DNA of 64,000 bases from CAIXSE01 sp040769125 (GCA_040769125.1 JAXGLO010000001.1:124001-188000), one strand, 5' to 3'. Shown: positions 35,644 through 44,097, counted from the stretch's first letter. The notes: generated by a model not told the origin, from the sequence alone. Numbers and translations: made by a program.

Positions 35644-36635
35644 GATCGTACGATCTCATTGCTTGTGGCGCGCTCAACCTCGACCTTATCTACCGGCTCT
35701 CGCCCGACTTCCCGCTCTGGAAGGATCTGGGACCGCCGGGCGGCGAGCAGGTCGCAGACGAACGTCTGCGGCGCGCCCTCGACGACGCCCTGGCCGACGT
35801 GCCCCCGGCGCGTTCCGGCGGAGGACAGGCGGCCAACGCAGCCTGCGCCCTGGCGCGGCTCGGGTATCGTACGGCGATGGTCGGCCGGGTCGGAGACGAC
35901 GAGCACGGCGCCAGCCTGATCGAGCAGCTCGACCCCGCCGACGCCCGCTTCGTCGCCCGCGGCGGCAGCACTGGCCGCGTCTACGTCCTGCTCGACAAGG
36001 ACGGCGAACGCCGCAGCCTCGTCTGGCCCGGCGCCAACGACGATCTCCGCCCCAGCGACCTCCCGCGTCGGCTGCCGGCCACTCGTTACGCCCATTTCAC
36101 GAGCTTCGCCGGCGACGGCCCCCTCAAAGCGCAGCTTGCTCTGCTCGCGCGGCTGCCGACCGAGGTGGCAGTGTGCTTCGACCCTGGGGAGATCTACGCT
36201 CGCCAAGGCGTGAAGCGCTTCCTCCCGATCCTCCGCCGATGCGCCTACCTCTTCGTCACCGAGCGCGAGCTCGAAATGCTGTGCGGCCTCTCCCTGCCGG
36301 AGTCCCTCGAGTTCGTGCTGCGCGCAGGCGTAAACCTGGTCGTCTTCAAGATGGGCGACCGCGGCGCCCGGCTGGTGGGCCGCCGCGGCGACCTCTACGT
36401 GCCGCCGGTACCGACCGAGGTGATCGACGTCACCGGCGCCGGCGATCTCTTCGCCGCAGGCTTCATCGCCGGTATGATCGAGCAGGTGAGCCTGGAGAGC
36501 GCAGGACGGCTCGCTGCATGGACCGTGAGCCGCGGCATCATGGGGCTGGGGCGCAGTTCCTACCCCGACGCCGCGACCTGGCGCCTGCGGCTCGCGGAGG
36601 AGCGCGGCTCCAGCGATGCTGTTGCTCGCCGGTAG
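35640..36635 (+). CDS. PfkB-family carbohydrate/nucleoside kinase
   Basis: A ribokinase-like sugar or nucleoside kinase of 331 residues. It has a GGGQAANAACALARLG segment with VGRVGDDEHG (signature 1 region) and the C-terminal signature VIDVTGAGDLFAAGFIAG, where Asp in GAGD is the catalytic base. The substrate cannot be told from sequence. The GTG start overlaps the purM stop (GTGA), so translation is coupled to purM; nucleoside or ribose salvage would fit but is speculation. Its length is normal. Confidence 0.87.
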   Translation: MRSYDLIACGALNLDLIYRLSPDFPLWKDLGPPGGEQVADERLRRALDDALADVPPARSGGGQAANAACALARLGYRTAMVGRVGDDEHGASLIEQLDPADARFVARGGSTGRVYVLLDKDGERRSLVWPGANDDLRPSDLPRRLPATRYAHFTSFAGDGPLKAQLALLARLPTEVAVCFDPGEIYARQGVKRFLPILRRCAYLFVTERELEMLCGLSLPESLEFVLRAGVNLVVFKMGDRGARLVGRRGDLYVPPVPTEVIDVTGAGDLFAAGFIAGMIEQVSLESAGRLAAWTVSRGIMGLGRSSYPDAATWRLRLAEERGSSDAVARR

Positions 36636-36731
36636 GGAATAGATCCACATACGACAGGGGGTGAGGGGCTCGACGGCCCAGCCGAGCAACCGGTCGGGTC
36701 TCAGGGGAAGCTCGCAGAGGAGGGAACCACT

Positions 36732-37187
36732 ATGGCATTCATCGACGAAGCGAAGAAAGCCGCAACGGAGGCGGCGACCAGGGCGAAAGAGGCCACTGTG
36801 AGGGCAAAGGAGGCGGCTGAGCCGACCATCGAGAAGGTACGCCAGAAGGCCGAGCCGACCATCAAGAGAGCGCGCGAGAGAACTGAGCCGACCATCCAGA
36901 GAGTGCGCGAGAAGGCAGAGCCGGCCATCGGGAAGCTCAAGGAGAAGGCAGAGCCGGCCTACGAGAAGGTTCGTGAGAGGGCTGAGCCGGCCATCGGGAA
37001 GGTACGTGAGAAAGCCGAGCCGGCCATCGAGAGAGCGCGCGAAAAGGCCGAGCCCGCGCTCGAAAAGATCAAGGAGAAGGCAGAGCCGGCCATCGGGAAG
37101 CTCAAGGAGAAGGCCGAACCGGCCTACGAGAAGGCCAAAGAGAAGGCCGGCGAGCTCGCCGATAAGGCCAGGCAGAGGCTTTCGTAA
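36732..37187 (+). CDS. Helical 11-residue-repeat protein (LEA-like)
   Basis: 151 residues built almost wholly of tandem 11-residue units. From residue 29 there are ten units of the form (A/T)EPxxxxxxxx, for example AEPAIGKLKEK and AEPAYEKVRER, then a degenerate AGELADKARQR. Lys/Arg/Glu/Ala dominate; no signal or membrane segment is visible. Eleven-residue helical periods are typical of group 3 LEA proteins and of right-handed coiled coils, so a stress-protection or scaffold role is possible, but the Pro in each unit is unusual. The start follows AGAGGAGGGAACC. It stands alone between the kinase gene and purH. Confidence 0.85.
   Translation: MAFIDEAKKAATEAATRAKEATVRAKEAAEPTIEKVRQKAEPTIKRARERTEPTIQRVREKAEPAIGKLKEKAEPAYEKVRERAEPAIGKVREKAEPAIERAREKAEPALEKIKEKAEPAIGKLKEKAEPAYEKAKEKAGELADKARQRLS
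36816..37178 (+). repeat. Eleven 33-bp tandem coding repeats
   Basis: The DNA repeats every 33 bases. Several neighbouring units are almost identical (for example those coding AEPAIGKLKEK at residues 62-72 and 117-127), suggesting growth by duplication. Confidence 0.85.
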
Positions 37188-37303
37188 GCGCCTCCGACAG
37201 CACGGGCTTTGGCCGGCGGAGCCATTTCGGTTACGCTTGACCTTCAGACCGCCCGACGTACGACGCCGACCCGCGTGACCTGACCACCTGAAGGAGCGTG
37301 ACC

Positions 37304-38845
37304 GTGAAGGTTAAGCGAGCCCTTATCTCCGTGTTCAACAAGAGCGGCGTGGAGGCGTTCGCCAAAGGACTGACCGACCTCGGCGTGCAGCTCATCTCCA
37401 CCGGCGGGACCGCGAAGCTTCTCAAAGACTCGGGCATTCCCGTCACCCTCGTGGAGGAAGTGACCGGCTTCCCCGAGATGCTCGACGGTCGCGTCAAGAC
37501 GATGCACCCCCGGCTCATGGCCGGCATCCTCGCGCGCCGTGACGTGCCCGAGCACGTCGACACGATCGCCAAGCATGGCATCGAGCCCATCGACATGGTC
37601 GTCTGCAACCTCTACCCCTTCGAGCAGGTAGCCGGACGCCGAGGCGTGGCGGACGAGGTCGTCATCGAGAACATCGATATCGGCGGCCCCTCGATGATCC
37701 GCGCCGCGGCCAAGAACCACGCCGGCGTGGCTGTCGTCACCAGCCACGAGGACTACGACGATCTGCTCGCCGAGCTTCGCGAGAACCACGGGGAGCTCGG
37801 CTACGAGACACTACGAGAGCTGGCCACTAAGGCCTTCTGCCGCACGGCGCACTACGACTTCGCGATCGCCAACTGGTTCAGCGCGGAGAAGACCGACTTC
37901 CCGGGCTGCGTGCTGCGCGGCTACGACAAGGTGCTCGACCTCAAGTACGGCGAAAACCCCCACCAGCGAGCGGCGTACTACGCTGAGAGAGACGTGCGCC
38001 AGCACCTGCTCTCGCAGGTGACGCAGCTCCACGGTCCACAGCTCGGCTTCAACAACCTCTACGACCTCAGCGCCGCCCGCAGCATCTGCGACGAGTTCTC
38101 GCTACCGTGCGTGACGATCATCAAGCACAACAACCCCTGTGGCTGCGCCCTCGCCGAGAACCTCGCGGCCGCCTACGACAAGGCCTACGCCTGCGACCCG
38201 GTGAGCGCCTTCGGCTCCGTCATCGCCGTCAACCGCACCGTCGATATGGAACTCGCCGAGCGTCTCAGCGAGCTCTTCGTCGAGGTGCTCTTCGCGCCCG
38301 GCTACGACGCCGCCGCCCTCGAGATCCTCTGCCGCAAAGAGAACATCCGCATCCTCTTCGGCGAGGAGCGCCGGCAGCTCAGCGCCGCCGAGCTCGACTA
38401 CAAGCGCGTGCTGGGCGGCATGCTGGTGCAGGACCGCGACACCGGGAACGAGGAGCGCAACGAGATGACGGTGGTGACCACGCGCCACCCCTCCGAGCAG
38501 GAGTGGGGCGACCTCATCTTCGCCTTCCGCGTCGCCAAGCACGTCAAGAGCAACGCGATCGTGATCGCCCGCGACCTCGCTACCCTGGGCGTGGGCGCCG
38601 GCCAGATGAGCCGCGTCGACTCCACGCGCATCGCGATCGAGAAGGCGACAAGCGACCTCAAGGGTGCCGTGGTGGGCTCGGATGCGTTCTTCCCCTTCCC
38701 CGACGCCGTCGAGCTGGCCATCGAGAACGGCGTCACCGCCTTCATGCAGCCGGGTGGCTCGAAGGGCGACGAAGCCGCCCTCGCCGCCTGCGAGAGGCGG
38801 GGCGCAGCGATGGTCTTCACAGGCCGGCGCCACTTCCTGCACTAG
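37304..38845 (+). CDS. purH: AICAR transformylase / IMP cyclohydrolase
   Basis: Does the last two steps to IMP: formylation of AICAR and ring closure. The 513 residues have the N-terminal MGS-like cyclohydrolase domain (about 1-195; KRALISVFNKSGVEAFAKGL, ISTGGTAKLL, GRVKTMHP) and the C-terminal transformylase domain (about 200-513) with KYGENPHQRA, HNNPCGCALA and the SDAFFPFPD segment. The start is taken at GTG 37304, 7 bases after AAGGAG; the GTG at 37298 is only 1 base from that site. Confidence 0.96.
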   Translation: MKVKRALISVFNKSGVEAFAKGLTDLGVQLISTGGTAKLLKDSGIPVTLVEEVTGFPEMLDGRVKTMHPRLMAGILARRDVPEHVDTIAKHGIEPIDMVVCNLYPFEQVAGRRGVADEVVIENIDIGGPSMIRAAAKNHAGVAVVTSHEDYDDLLAELRENHGELGYETLRELATKAFCRTAHYDFAIANWFSAEKTDFPGCVLRGYDKVLDLKYGENPHQRAAYYAERDVRQHLLSQVTQLHGPQLGFNNLYDLSAARSICDEFSLPCVTIIKHNNPCGCALAENLAAAYDKAYACDPVSAFGSVIAVNRTVDMELAERLSELFVEVLFAPGYDAAALEILCRKENIRILFGEERRQLSAAELDYKRVLGGMLVQDRDTGNEERNEMTVVTTRHPSEQEWGDLIFAFRVAKHVKSNAIVIARDLATLGVGAGQMSRVDSTRIAIEKATSDLKGAVVGSDAFFPFPDAVELAIENGVTAFMQPGGSKGDEAALAACERRGAAMVFTGRRHFLH

Positions 38846-38897
38846 ACGCTCCCCCAGAAGTCGTGAGGCAGGGTGCTTCGCCTGCGAAGGAGGAGCC

Positions 38898-39038
38898 ATG
38901 AAGTGGCGCAGGCCGCGCGGCAGCGGCAACCCTGGTTCAAGCAAGGCCGCACCACCGGCGAGCTTTGGCACAGCGACACGGTCGAGGGCGCGCACGAGGG
39001 AGTGCGCGGGGACGCGCGCGGGCTCGTGCGCACCCTGA
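38898..39038 (+). CDS. Possible small basic ORF
   Basis: A 46-residue frame starts at an ATG right after an excellent ribosome site (AAGGAGGAGCC). The product is Arg/Ser/Gly/Pro-rich (MKWRRPRGSGNPGSSKAAP at the start) with no known family. The ribosome site is the only support; it could also be the start of a decayed gene. Low confidence. Confidence 0.25.
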   Translation: MKWRRPRGSGNPGSSKAAPPASFGTATRSRARTRECAGTRAGSCAP

Positions 39039-39061
39039 AGCCCCGACGCCCTGCGCGATGG

Positions 39062-39067
39062 TACAAT
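39062..39067 (+). promoter_or_regulatory. -10-like hexamer before tRNA-Lys
   Basis: TACAAT lies 14 bases before the first base of tRNA-Lys. A matching -35 is not seen. Confidence 0.4.
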
Positions 39068-39081
39068 CCAATCCGGTTTGC

Positions 39082-39157
39082 GGGCCGCTAGCTCAGTTGG
39101 TAGAGCAGGGGACTTTTAATCCCAAGGTCACAGGTTCGATTCCTGTGCGGCCCACCA
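39082..39157 (+). tRNA. tRNA-Lys (anticodon TTT)
   Basis: 76 bases including encoded CCA. The acceptor stem GGGCCGC/GCGGCCC is perfect; the D-arm has GCTC/GAGC with AGTTGGTA, and the T-arm is ACAGG/CCTGT around TTCGATT. The anticodon loop CTTTTAA gives TTT. The first pair of the anticodon stem (GGGGA with TCCCA) is a G-A mismatch, which is a little unusual. Confidence 0.96.
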
Positions 39158-39206
39158 CCCGCTCCTGACACGCCGGGCTCTCGCCGGCCGACTCGAGAGG
39201 TGTGCG

Positions 39207-39899
39207 ATCTTACACAGGTACGACGACTGGACCATCAGCCTCGACGTCGATGCGGTAATCCGCCTGCAGGGCATGGACCCCGCCGCCGTGCGCGCCCGCA
39301 GCCCGCGGATCGTCGCCGCCGCGGAGGCGGCCATCGAAGACGCGCGCCCGTACCTTCAGCCTGTCGTGCTCTCCCGTGAGCTCACGGTCACCGGACACGA
39401 TGAGGATCGCGTGCGCGTCGACGGCGGGGAGCTCGTGTGCAGCCCCGACGTGGCGGCCCGCCTGGCGTCGGCCCATCGCCTCATCGTCGTCGGGGCGACC
39501 GTCGGCCAGCCGGTCGACGATCACGCGATCGCAGTCTTCGCCGCCGACCCTATGCACGCCCTCGGCGTGCACGGCGTCGGCGGCGCGGCCGTCGAGGACC
39601 TCGCCGGGCAGGCGTGTCGCATGCTCCGCTGCGAGGCGGCGCGAGGCGGCGCGGACTGCAGCATCGCCTGCTGGCCGGGCCGGCACGGCTGGCCCACCCT
39701 CGACGCGCAGGCGCAGATCTTCGCACTGCTCGCGCCGGGCGACGAGGCTCCCGGCGTCATGGAGCTCACCACGGCGCGCCTCGTCCGCCCACCCAAATCC
39801 CTCTCCTTCGTCATCGGGTTCGGCGAGCGGCCTCTCACCGATGACGAGGTCTGCGACGCCTGCGGGCTCGCGCCTGTCTGCGCCTACCGCGGCTGCTGA
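39207..39899 (+). CDS. Corrinoid/methionine-synthase activation-like protein (start uncertain)
   Basis: Resembles the small stand-alone proteins of the vitamin B12-dependent methionine synthase activation-domain family, thought to work on corrinoid proteins. Supporting features are the overall pattern PRIVAAAEAAIEDARPYLQPVVL, VGATVGQPVDD, FAADPMHALGVHGVGGAAVEDLA, GRHGWPTLDAQAQIFALL, PPKSLSFVIGFG and a C-terminal CDACGLAPVCAYRGC. The only conventional start in frame, ATG 39273, removes the usual N-terminus (TISLDVDAVIRLQGMD). Upstream, GAGAGG at 39195-39200 is followed 6 bases later by ATC at 39207, which I take as a tentative start. It lies between two tRNA genes; the DUF6951-like gene follows the second. 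Confidence 0.7.
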   Translation: MLHRYDDWTISLDVDAVIRLQGMDPAAVRARSPRIVAAAEAAIEDARPYLQPVVLSRELTVTGHDEDRVRVDGGELVCSPDVAARLASAHRLIVVGATVGQPVDDHAIAVFAADPMHALGVHGVGGAAVEDLAGQACRMLRCEAARGGADCSIACWPGRHGWPTLDAQAQIFALLAPGDEAPGVMELTTARLVRPPKSLSFVIGFGERPLTDDEVCDACGLAPVCAYRGC

Positions 39900-39968
39900 G
39901 GCTCGCCGGAGCACGGCGTCTCCCGACGGGCAGACGCACGCGACGCAGGCAAGAGCGCGGTCAGGCTG

Positions 39969-39974
39969 TATAAT
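39969..39974 (+). promoter_or_regulatory. TATAAT -10 before tRNA-Glu
   Basis: A consensus TATAAT lies 19 bases before tRNA-Glu. The -35 region is not recognisable. Confidence 0.5.
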
Positions 39975-39993
39975 CCCTTTCTGCTCCACGCGT

Positions 39994-40069
39994 GCCCCCA
40001 TCGTCTAGCGGCCTAGGACACCGGCCTTTCAAGCCGGCAGCACGGATTCGAATTCCGTTGGGGGCACCA
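39994..40069 (+). tRNA. tRNA-Glu (anticodon TTC)
   Basis: 76 bases with encoded CCA. The acceptor stem GCCCCCA/TGGGGGC and anticodon stem CCGGC/GCCGG are perfect, the loop CTTTCAA gives TTC, and the T-arm is ACGGA/TCCGT around TTCGAAT. A normal glutamate tRNA. Confidence 0.96.
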
Positions 40070-40148
40070 GCACCTCTCTCACTCACCGTCATCGCGTGCA
40101 CCCTCGAAGCGCGTCGCTCGCGGCAGAAGCGCCTCATACCTGATGGGG

Positions 40149-40154
40149 TATAAT
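40149..40154 (+). promoter_or_regulatory. TATAAT -10 before the DUF6951-like gene
   Basis: A consensus TATAAT lies 32 bases upstream of the ATG at 40187. No -35 is evident. Confidence 0.45.
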
Positions 40155-40186
40155 TCCCGGCAAGTCCGGCCACACGAGGAGGCGTC

Positions 40187-40501
40187 ATGGCATCCGCTGA
40201 GATCGACAGCGGTATCTGTGGTTTCTGCACCACGATCCGCTCCCGGAGCGACGGCAGCGTCGTCCGTCTCGAGATCGAGTCGACCTGCCCCCACGTCAAC
40301 GAGCTCGGCGAGCACCTCACCGAAGTCGATCCGTGGCGCGAAATCAGCTTCCGGGGCGAGGGTCCCCTGACGTTCCGCCTGGCCGCCGAGCACCTCGCCC
40401 ACCCCGCCTGCCCGGTGCCGGCCGGCATCATCAAGGCGATCGAGGTGGAGGCGCGGCTGGCGCTGCCGAAGGACGCGAGCATCAGGCCGTCGCGCGACTG
40501 A
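40187..40501 (+). CDS. DUF6951-like small protein
   Basis: 104 residues that resemble a small family found in anaerobes. It has an early CGFCT pair (Cys11, Cys14 region), LEIESTCPHVNELGEHL, VDPWREI, and a HPACPVPAGIIKAIEVEARLALPKDASI end. The conserved Cys residues in CPHV and ACPVP may bind metal or a cofactor. My family name is from memory and moderately sure; the function is unknown. It follows the corrinoid-activation-like gene and tRNA-Glu. A hairpin separates it from the ABC genes on the other strand. Confidence 0.65.
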   Translation: MASAEIDSGICGFCTTIRSRSDGSVVRLEIESTCPHVNELGEHLTEVDPWREISFRGEGPLTFRLAAEHLAHPACPVPAGIIKAIEVEARLALPKDASIRPSRD

Positions 40502-40507
40502 GCGGTT

Positions 40508-40538
40508 CCGGCCGGGAGCGGCTGCGCCGCCCGGCCGG
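40508..40538. terminator. Bidirectional hairpin
   Basis: Arms 40508-40522 and 40526-40538 pair (8 + 5 bp with a 2-base bulge) around a 3-base loop. They lie between convergent genes ending at 40501 (+) and 40545 (-). Confidence 0.55.
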
Positions 40539-40544
40539 CTCCCT

Positions 40545-41744
40545 CTAGTCCGCCAGGCGGAAGCGCGACACCGCCACCGCGAACAACCCTGCCGACCACG
40601 CCAAGACCACGCCGAAGGCCGGCAGCACGTCCTGGACGGTGAACCCGCGTACGACGATCCCGCGCAGCCCATCGAGGATCCACGACGTGGGCAGCAGGTG
40701 CCCGACGAACTGGAAGGTTGGGCCGGTAATCTCCAGTGGGAACCAGGCGCCCGAGAGCGCCGATACGGCCATCGAGACCAATACCGTAGTGGCGACGAGA
40801 GCCTGCTCGGACTTCAGCAGCGCCGCCAGCATCAGCCCCAGCGCCGCCGCGAAGCAGGAGAGGGCGACCATCATGAGCAGCAGCGCCGCCGGGTTGCGCA
40901 GGTAGTCGACGCCGAACACCAGCTGGGCGACCCCCATGAGGATCACCTGCTGCATGAACGTCAGAACGAACATGCCCGCCATCTTGCCGGCGATGACCTC
41001 GGAACGCCGCACCCGCGTCGTCATCAGGCGAAGCAGGGTGAAGTTCCTCCGCTCCATGATGAAGGTCGCTCCCGCGGTCATAATCCCGAACAGGATGAAG
41101 TTGATGAGCATGCCCGGCGAGCTGAGCACGAAGCCCGTCGGCACCTGCCCGGCCGCCGCTCCCGCGTCGATCACGCGGATTGTGGCGGCAGGGCGGGCGA
41201 GCGCCTTGGAGGCGAGTGGCCGAGCCTTGAGCAGAGCGGCGTCCTCAGCGTCACCGCCGCCCTGAGACCCGGCAGAAGCGCCGGCCACCGCAGTCACCGC
41301 CGCACGGGCTGCGCGCTCCGCAGCCACGACCTGTCCGGCGAGCGCATACACCTCCGTCTGCACCGTCTGCACACCCGAAGAGCCGGAGTCGCCGACCACG
41401 GTGAGCGACGCGGGCTTGCCGCTGCTGACCGTCGCCGAGAACCCCGACGGGATCAGAAGAGCAGCCGCGGCGTCGCCCTCGTCGACGGCCTTCTCCGCCT
41501 CCACCGCATCCATACGAGTGACCTTCAGAGCGTCGGACCCCTCGACCGCCCGTACCAGCGCCTGCGCCGAGGGGCCGGAGTCGCCGATCCAGAGAGCGAG
41601 AGGCAGCCGGTCGCTCTCGCCGCCCAGCAACGTCCCGAAGAACGCCGTGAAGGCCAGCGGCATAACGACGATGAAGAGCAGCGCGAGGCGGTCGCGGCGC
41701 GTCTCCAGCAAGTCTTTCGCGGCGAGAGCCCAGATGCGTTTCAT
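40545..41744 (-). CDS. ABC-2 type transporter permease (second)
   Basis: 399 residues: an N-terminal membrane helix (about 18-45), a large extracytoplasmic domain (about 46-215), and five or six C-terminal helices with FILFGIMTAGATFIMERRN, a family hallmark. It is the last gene of an exporter operon with another permease and an ATPase. The ATG at 41744 lies just after GAGGTG; a GTG 6 bases upstream is possible. The substrate (drug, antibiotic, lipid or Na+) is unknown. The pair of permeases suggests a heterodimeric exporter. Confidence 0.87.
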   Translation of the reverse strand: MKRIWALAAKDLLETRRDRLALLFIVVMPLAFTAFFGTLLGGESDRLPLALWIGDSGPSAQALVRAVEGSDALKVTRMDAVEAEKAVDEGDAAAALLIPSGFSATVSSGKPASLTVVGDSGSSGVQTVQTEVYALAGQVVAAERAARAAVTAVAGASAGSQGGGDAEDAALLKARPLASKALARPAATIRVIDAGAAAGQVPTGFVLSSPGMLINFILFGIMTAGATFIMERRNFTLLRLMTTRVRRSEVIAGKMAGMFVLTFMQQVILMGVAQLVFGVDYLRNPAALLLMMVALSCFAAALGLMLAALLKSEQALVATTVLVSMAVSALSGAWFPLEITGPTFQFVGHLLPTSWILDGLRGIVVRGFTVQDVLPAFGVVLAWSAGLFAVAVSRFRLAD

Positions 41745-41751
41745 CGACACC

Positions 41752-43014
41752 TCACGCGAACCGCCGCCGGAAGCGCCACACAGCGAGCGCGAAGAAGACG
41801 GCGCAGAACGCCAGCGTCACCAGCAGTACCGGGACGATGTCGGCCACACCGCCGCCCCGCATCGTGGTGTTCCAGCCCTCGAGCAGCCAACCGTTGGGCG
41901 TGAGCCGCTGAACGATAGCGTACGTACTGCCCGCCTGCGCCGGGCCGGTAAAGTTCCCGCCCACGAGCGCGAGAACAAGGTACACGCCGGATCCGATCGC
42001 ACCAGCCTGGCCGGGCGTGCGCACAAGAGAGATGACCAGCAGGGCAAGGCCGGCGGCGACGGCCGCAGTCACTAGCACGAGGAGCGCCGCCGGGGCAGGT
42101 GCACCCCAGTCGATGCCGAAGAACACGAGCCCCCCGATCACCAGCAGGATGCCCTGCGCGAGCACCGTTGCAAAGGTAGAGACGAACTTGCCGCCGATGA
42201 TGACGCGACGAGGAGACGGTGTCGTGAACAGCCGCGCCAGAGTGCCGTCCTGATCCTCGGTCAGGATGGTTTGAGCCACACCCGACGCCCCGAAGAGCAT
42301 GAAGAGAACCATCATGCCGGCCAGGACGCCTCCGATGATGCCGACGTCCTCTGACTTCTCGCCGTCGGCGAGCTGAGGCGGGCGCTGGTCAAGCGCCAGC
42401 CCCGCGGAGCCGCGTTCAGCATCCCGCACGAACGTCGCGACACCTCGCTGCGCCGCCGCCGCGACCTCGCCAGCCTCGCGACCGTCGGCGACGGCCAGCC
42501 CCTGCGCAGCTGCGGCCGCAGCCCGGGCTCCATTGAAGACCAGCAGGGCCTGACTCACGACGCTCTCAGTGACAGCCCCGCCGACGCTATGGGTGGGGTT
42601 CCTGTAGAGCTCGACCTCGGTGGTCTCCGCGGATGCGCCGTACACCACCCGGCTGAAATCGGCGGGAATGACCACGGCGACGGCCGCCTCGCCGTCGTCC
42701 ACCTTCTGGCGCGCGGCCTCCGCCGTGGCGGCAGTGTTCACCGCGAGCACGTCCTTGAGGTCCGGCGCCTGCAGGACGCCGGCGACCAGGTCGCCGGCCG
42801 TGCCGCCGTGTTCGGCGGGCGCCGCGGCCGTGCTCCGGTCGAGGTTGGCGAGCGTAACTTTGGCCGCCGTGATGGAGAACCCGCCGGCGCCGCCGAAGGC
42901 GAGGCCCAGCAGCGCCGAGAGAGCCAGCGGAGCGGCAAGCATCATGGTCAGCGCCGGCAGGTTGCGGAAGGTGCTGCGCAGATCCTTGGCGGCGATGGCG
43001 AAGATGCGGCTCAC
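41752..43014 (-). CDS. ABC-2 type transporter permease (first)
   Basis: 420 residues with the same plan as the neighbour: one N-terminal helix (about 22-45), an outer domain (about 46-235) and a C-terminal bundle (about 235-415) with GVLAGMMVLFMLFGASGVAQTILTEDQDGTLARL. The last motif is typical of NatB/YhgE-like ABC-2 permeases. The start is taken at GTG 43014 after AGGGTGAGG. The stop lies within 10 bases of the next permease start, so translation is probably coupled. Confidence 0.87.
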   Translation of the reverse strand: MSRIFAIAAKDLRSTFRNLPALTMMLAAPLALSALLGLAFGGAGGFSITAAKVTLANLDRSTAAAPAEHGGTAGDLVAGVLQAPDLKDVLAVNTAATAEAARQKVDDGEAAVAVVIPADFSRVVYGASAETTEVELYRNPTHSVGGAVTESVVSQALLVFNGARAAAAAAQGLAVADGREAGEVAAAAQRGVATFVRDAERGSAGLALDQRPPQLADGEKSEDVGIIGGVLAGMMVLFMLFGASGVAQTILTEDQDGTLARLFTTPSPRRVIIGGKFVSTFATVLAQGILLVIGGLVFFGIDWGAPAPAALLVLVTAAVAAGLALLVISLVRTPGQAGAIGSGVYLVLALVGGNFTGPAQAGSTYAIVQRLTPNGWLLEGWNTTMRGGGVADIVPVLLVTLAFCAVFFALAVWRFRRRFA

Positions 43015-43062
43015 GATGGCCTCACCCTGTAGCACGCCTGTGCCACAACGCGCATCACAGCG

Positions 43063-44007
43063 CTACTCGCGGAGAGCCCGCCCCGTGAGATGCAGGAACA
43101 CCATCTCGAGGTTTGGCTCGGCGACGTTGATCTCGGTGATGCGCGCCTCGGCCGCGGCGGCCGTCTCGAAGAGCAGCGGCAAGACTGCATCGGTATCCTG
43201 CACGAACAACTCCGCATGATCCGCGTGAGCGGTGGCCCGGCTCACGCCGGCAACCTCCGCCCAGCGCGCCACTATGGCCTCGAGATGCCGGTCGACGCGG
43301 ACGTCGACGTGCGCCTCCTCGCCCACGAGCCGTACGAGCTCGGCGTGCGTCCCCGTGGCGATCATTCTGCCGTGGTCGACGATGCCGATGCGATCGCTAA
43401 GCTCCTGGGCCTCGGCCATGTAGTGCGTCGTGTACAGGATCGTCATGCCCTGCTCGCGGAACTCGAGGATGCCGTCGAGGATCGCCCGGCGGCTCTGCGG
43501 ATCGATGCCGACCGTGGGCTCATCGAGGTAAAGCACCTTGGGACGGTGCAGCAGGGCGACCCCGATGTTGACGCGCCTCTTCATGCCGCCGCTGAGCTTG
43601 TCGATACGATCCTTCTGGCGATCGACGAGGCTGATGAGCTCAAGCACCTCGTCGACGCGCGTGCGGAGCGCGGCGCCGGAGAGGCCGTACATCCTGCCCC
43701 AGAAGATGAGGTTCTCGCGAGCGCTCATGTCGGGGTACAGGGCGACGTCCTGCGGGACCACACCGATCGCCGCCTTGACCGCCTGTGCCTCGGTGACGAT
43801 CGAATGCCCGTCCACGAGCGCGTCGCCCGCGGACGGGCGCAGCAGACAGGAGAGCATGGAGATCGTGGTGCTCTTCCCGGCGCCGTTGGGGCCCAGCAGG
43901 CTGAAGATCTCGCGCGGCTCGATGCTGAAGCTCACGCCGTCGACGGCGTGCACGCCCTTGGGTGGATCGAACTGCTTGTGCAGATCCTGGACTTCAACGA
44001 TAGCCAC
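43063..44007 (-). CDS. ABC transporter ATP-binding protein (DrrA/CcmA-like)
   Basis: The ATPase of the exporter, 314 residues. Walker A is LLGPNGAGKSTTISML, Q-loop GVVPQDVALYPDMSARENL, signature LSGGMKRRVNIGVALL, Walker B VLYLDEPTVGIDP and the H-loop His in YTTHYMAEAQ. The C-terminal ~80 residues form the extra domain typical of drug or lipid exporters of the DrrA type. The GTG start (44007) follows GGAGGGCGCT. It precedes the two permease genes on the same strand with 48 bases to the first. Confidence 0.93.
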   Translation of the reverse strand: MAIVEVQDLHKQFDPPKGVHAVDGVSFSIEPREIFSLLGPNGAGKSTTISMLSCLLRPSAGDALVDGHSIVTEAQAVKAAIGVVPQDVALYPDMSARENLIFWGRMYGLSGAALRTRVDEVLELISLVDRQKDRIDKLSGGMKRRVNIGVALLHRPKVLYLDEPTVGIDPQSRRAILDGILEFREQGMTILYTTHYMAEAQELSDRIGIVDHGRMIATGTHAELVRLVGEEAHVDVRVDRHLEAIVARWAEVAGVSRATAHADHAELFVQDTDAVLPLLFETAAAAEARITEINVAEPNLEMVFLHLTGRALRE

Positions 44008-44097
44008 AGCGCCCTCCACTGCCAGCGCCCACCGTGTCGGAACCTATATAGCATGAACGTCATGCGAAGTCACCTGTTGATTCGGCCATAAGAGCGA

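Noticed and set aside
36816..37178. CRISPR array
   Set aside because: The regular 33-bp spacing is due to coding repeats in one open frame with no spacers.
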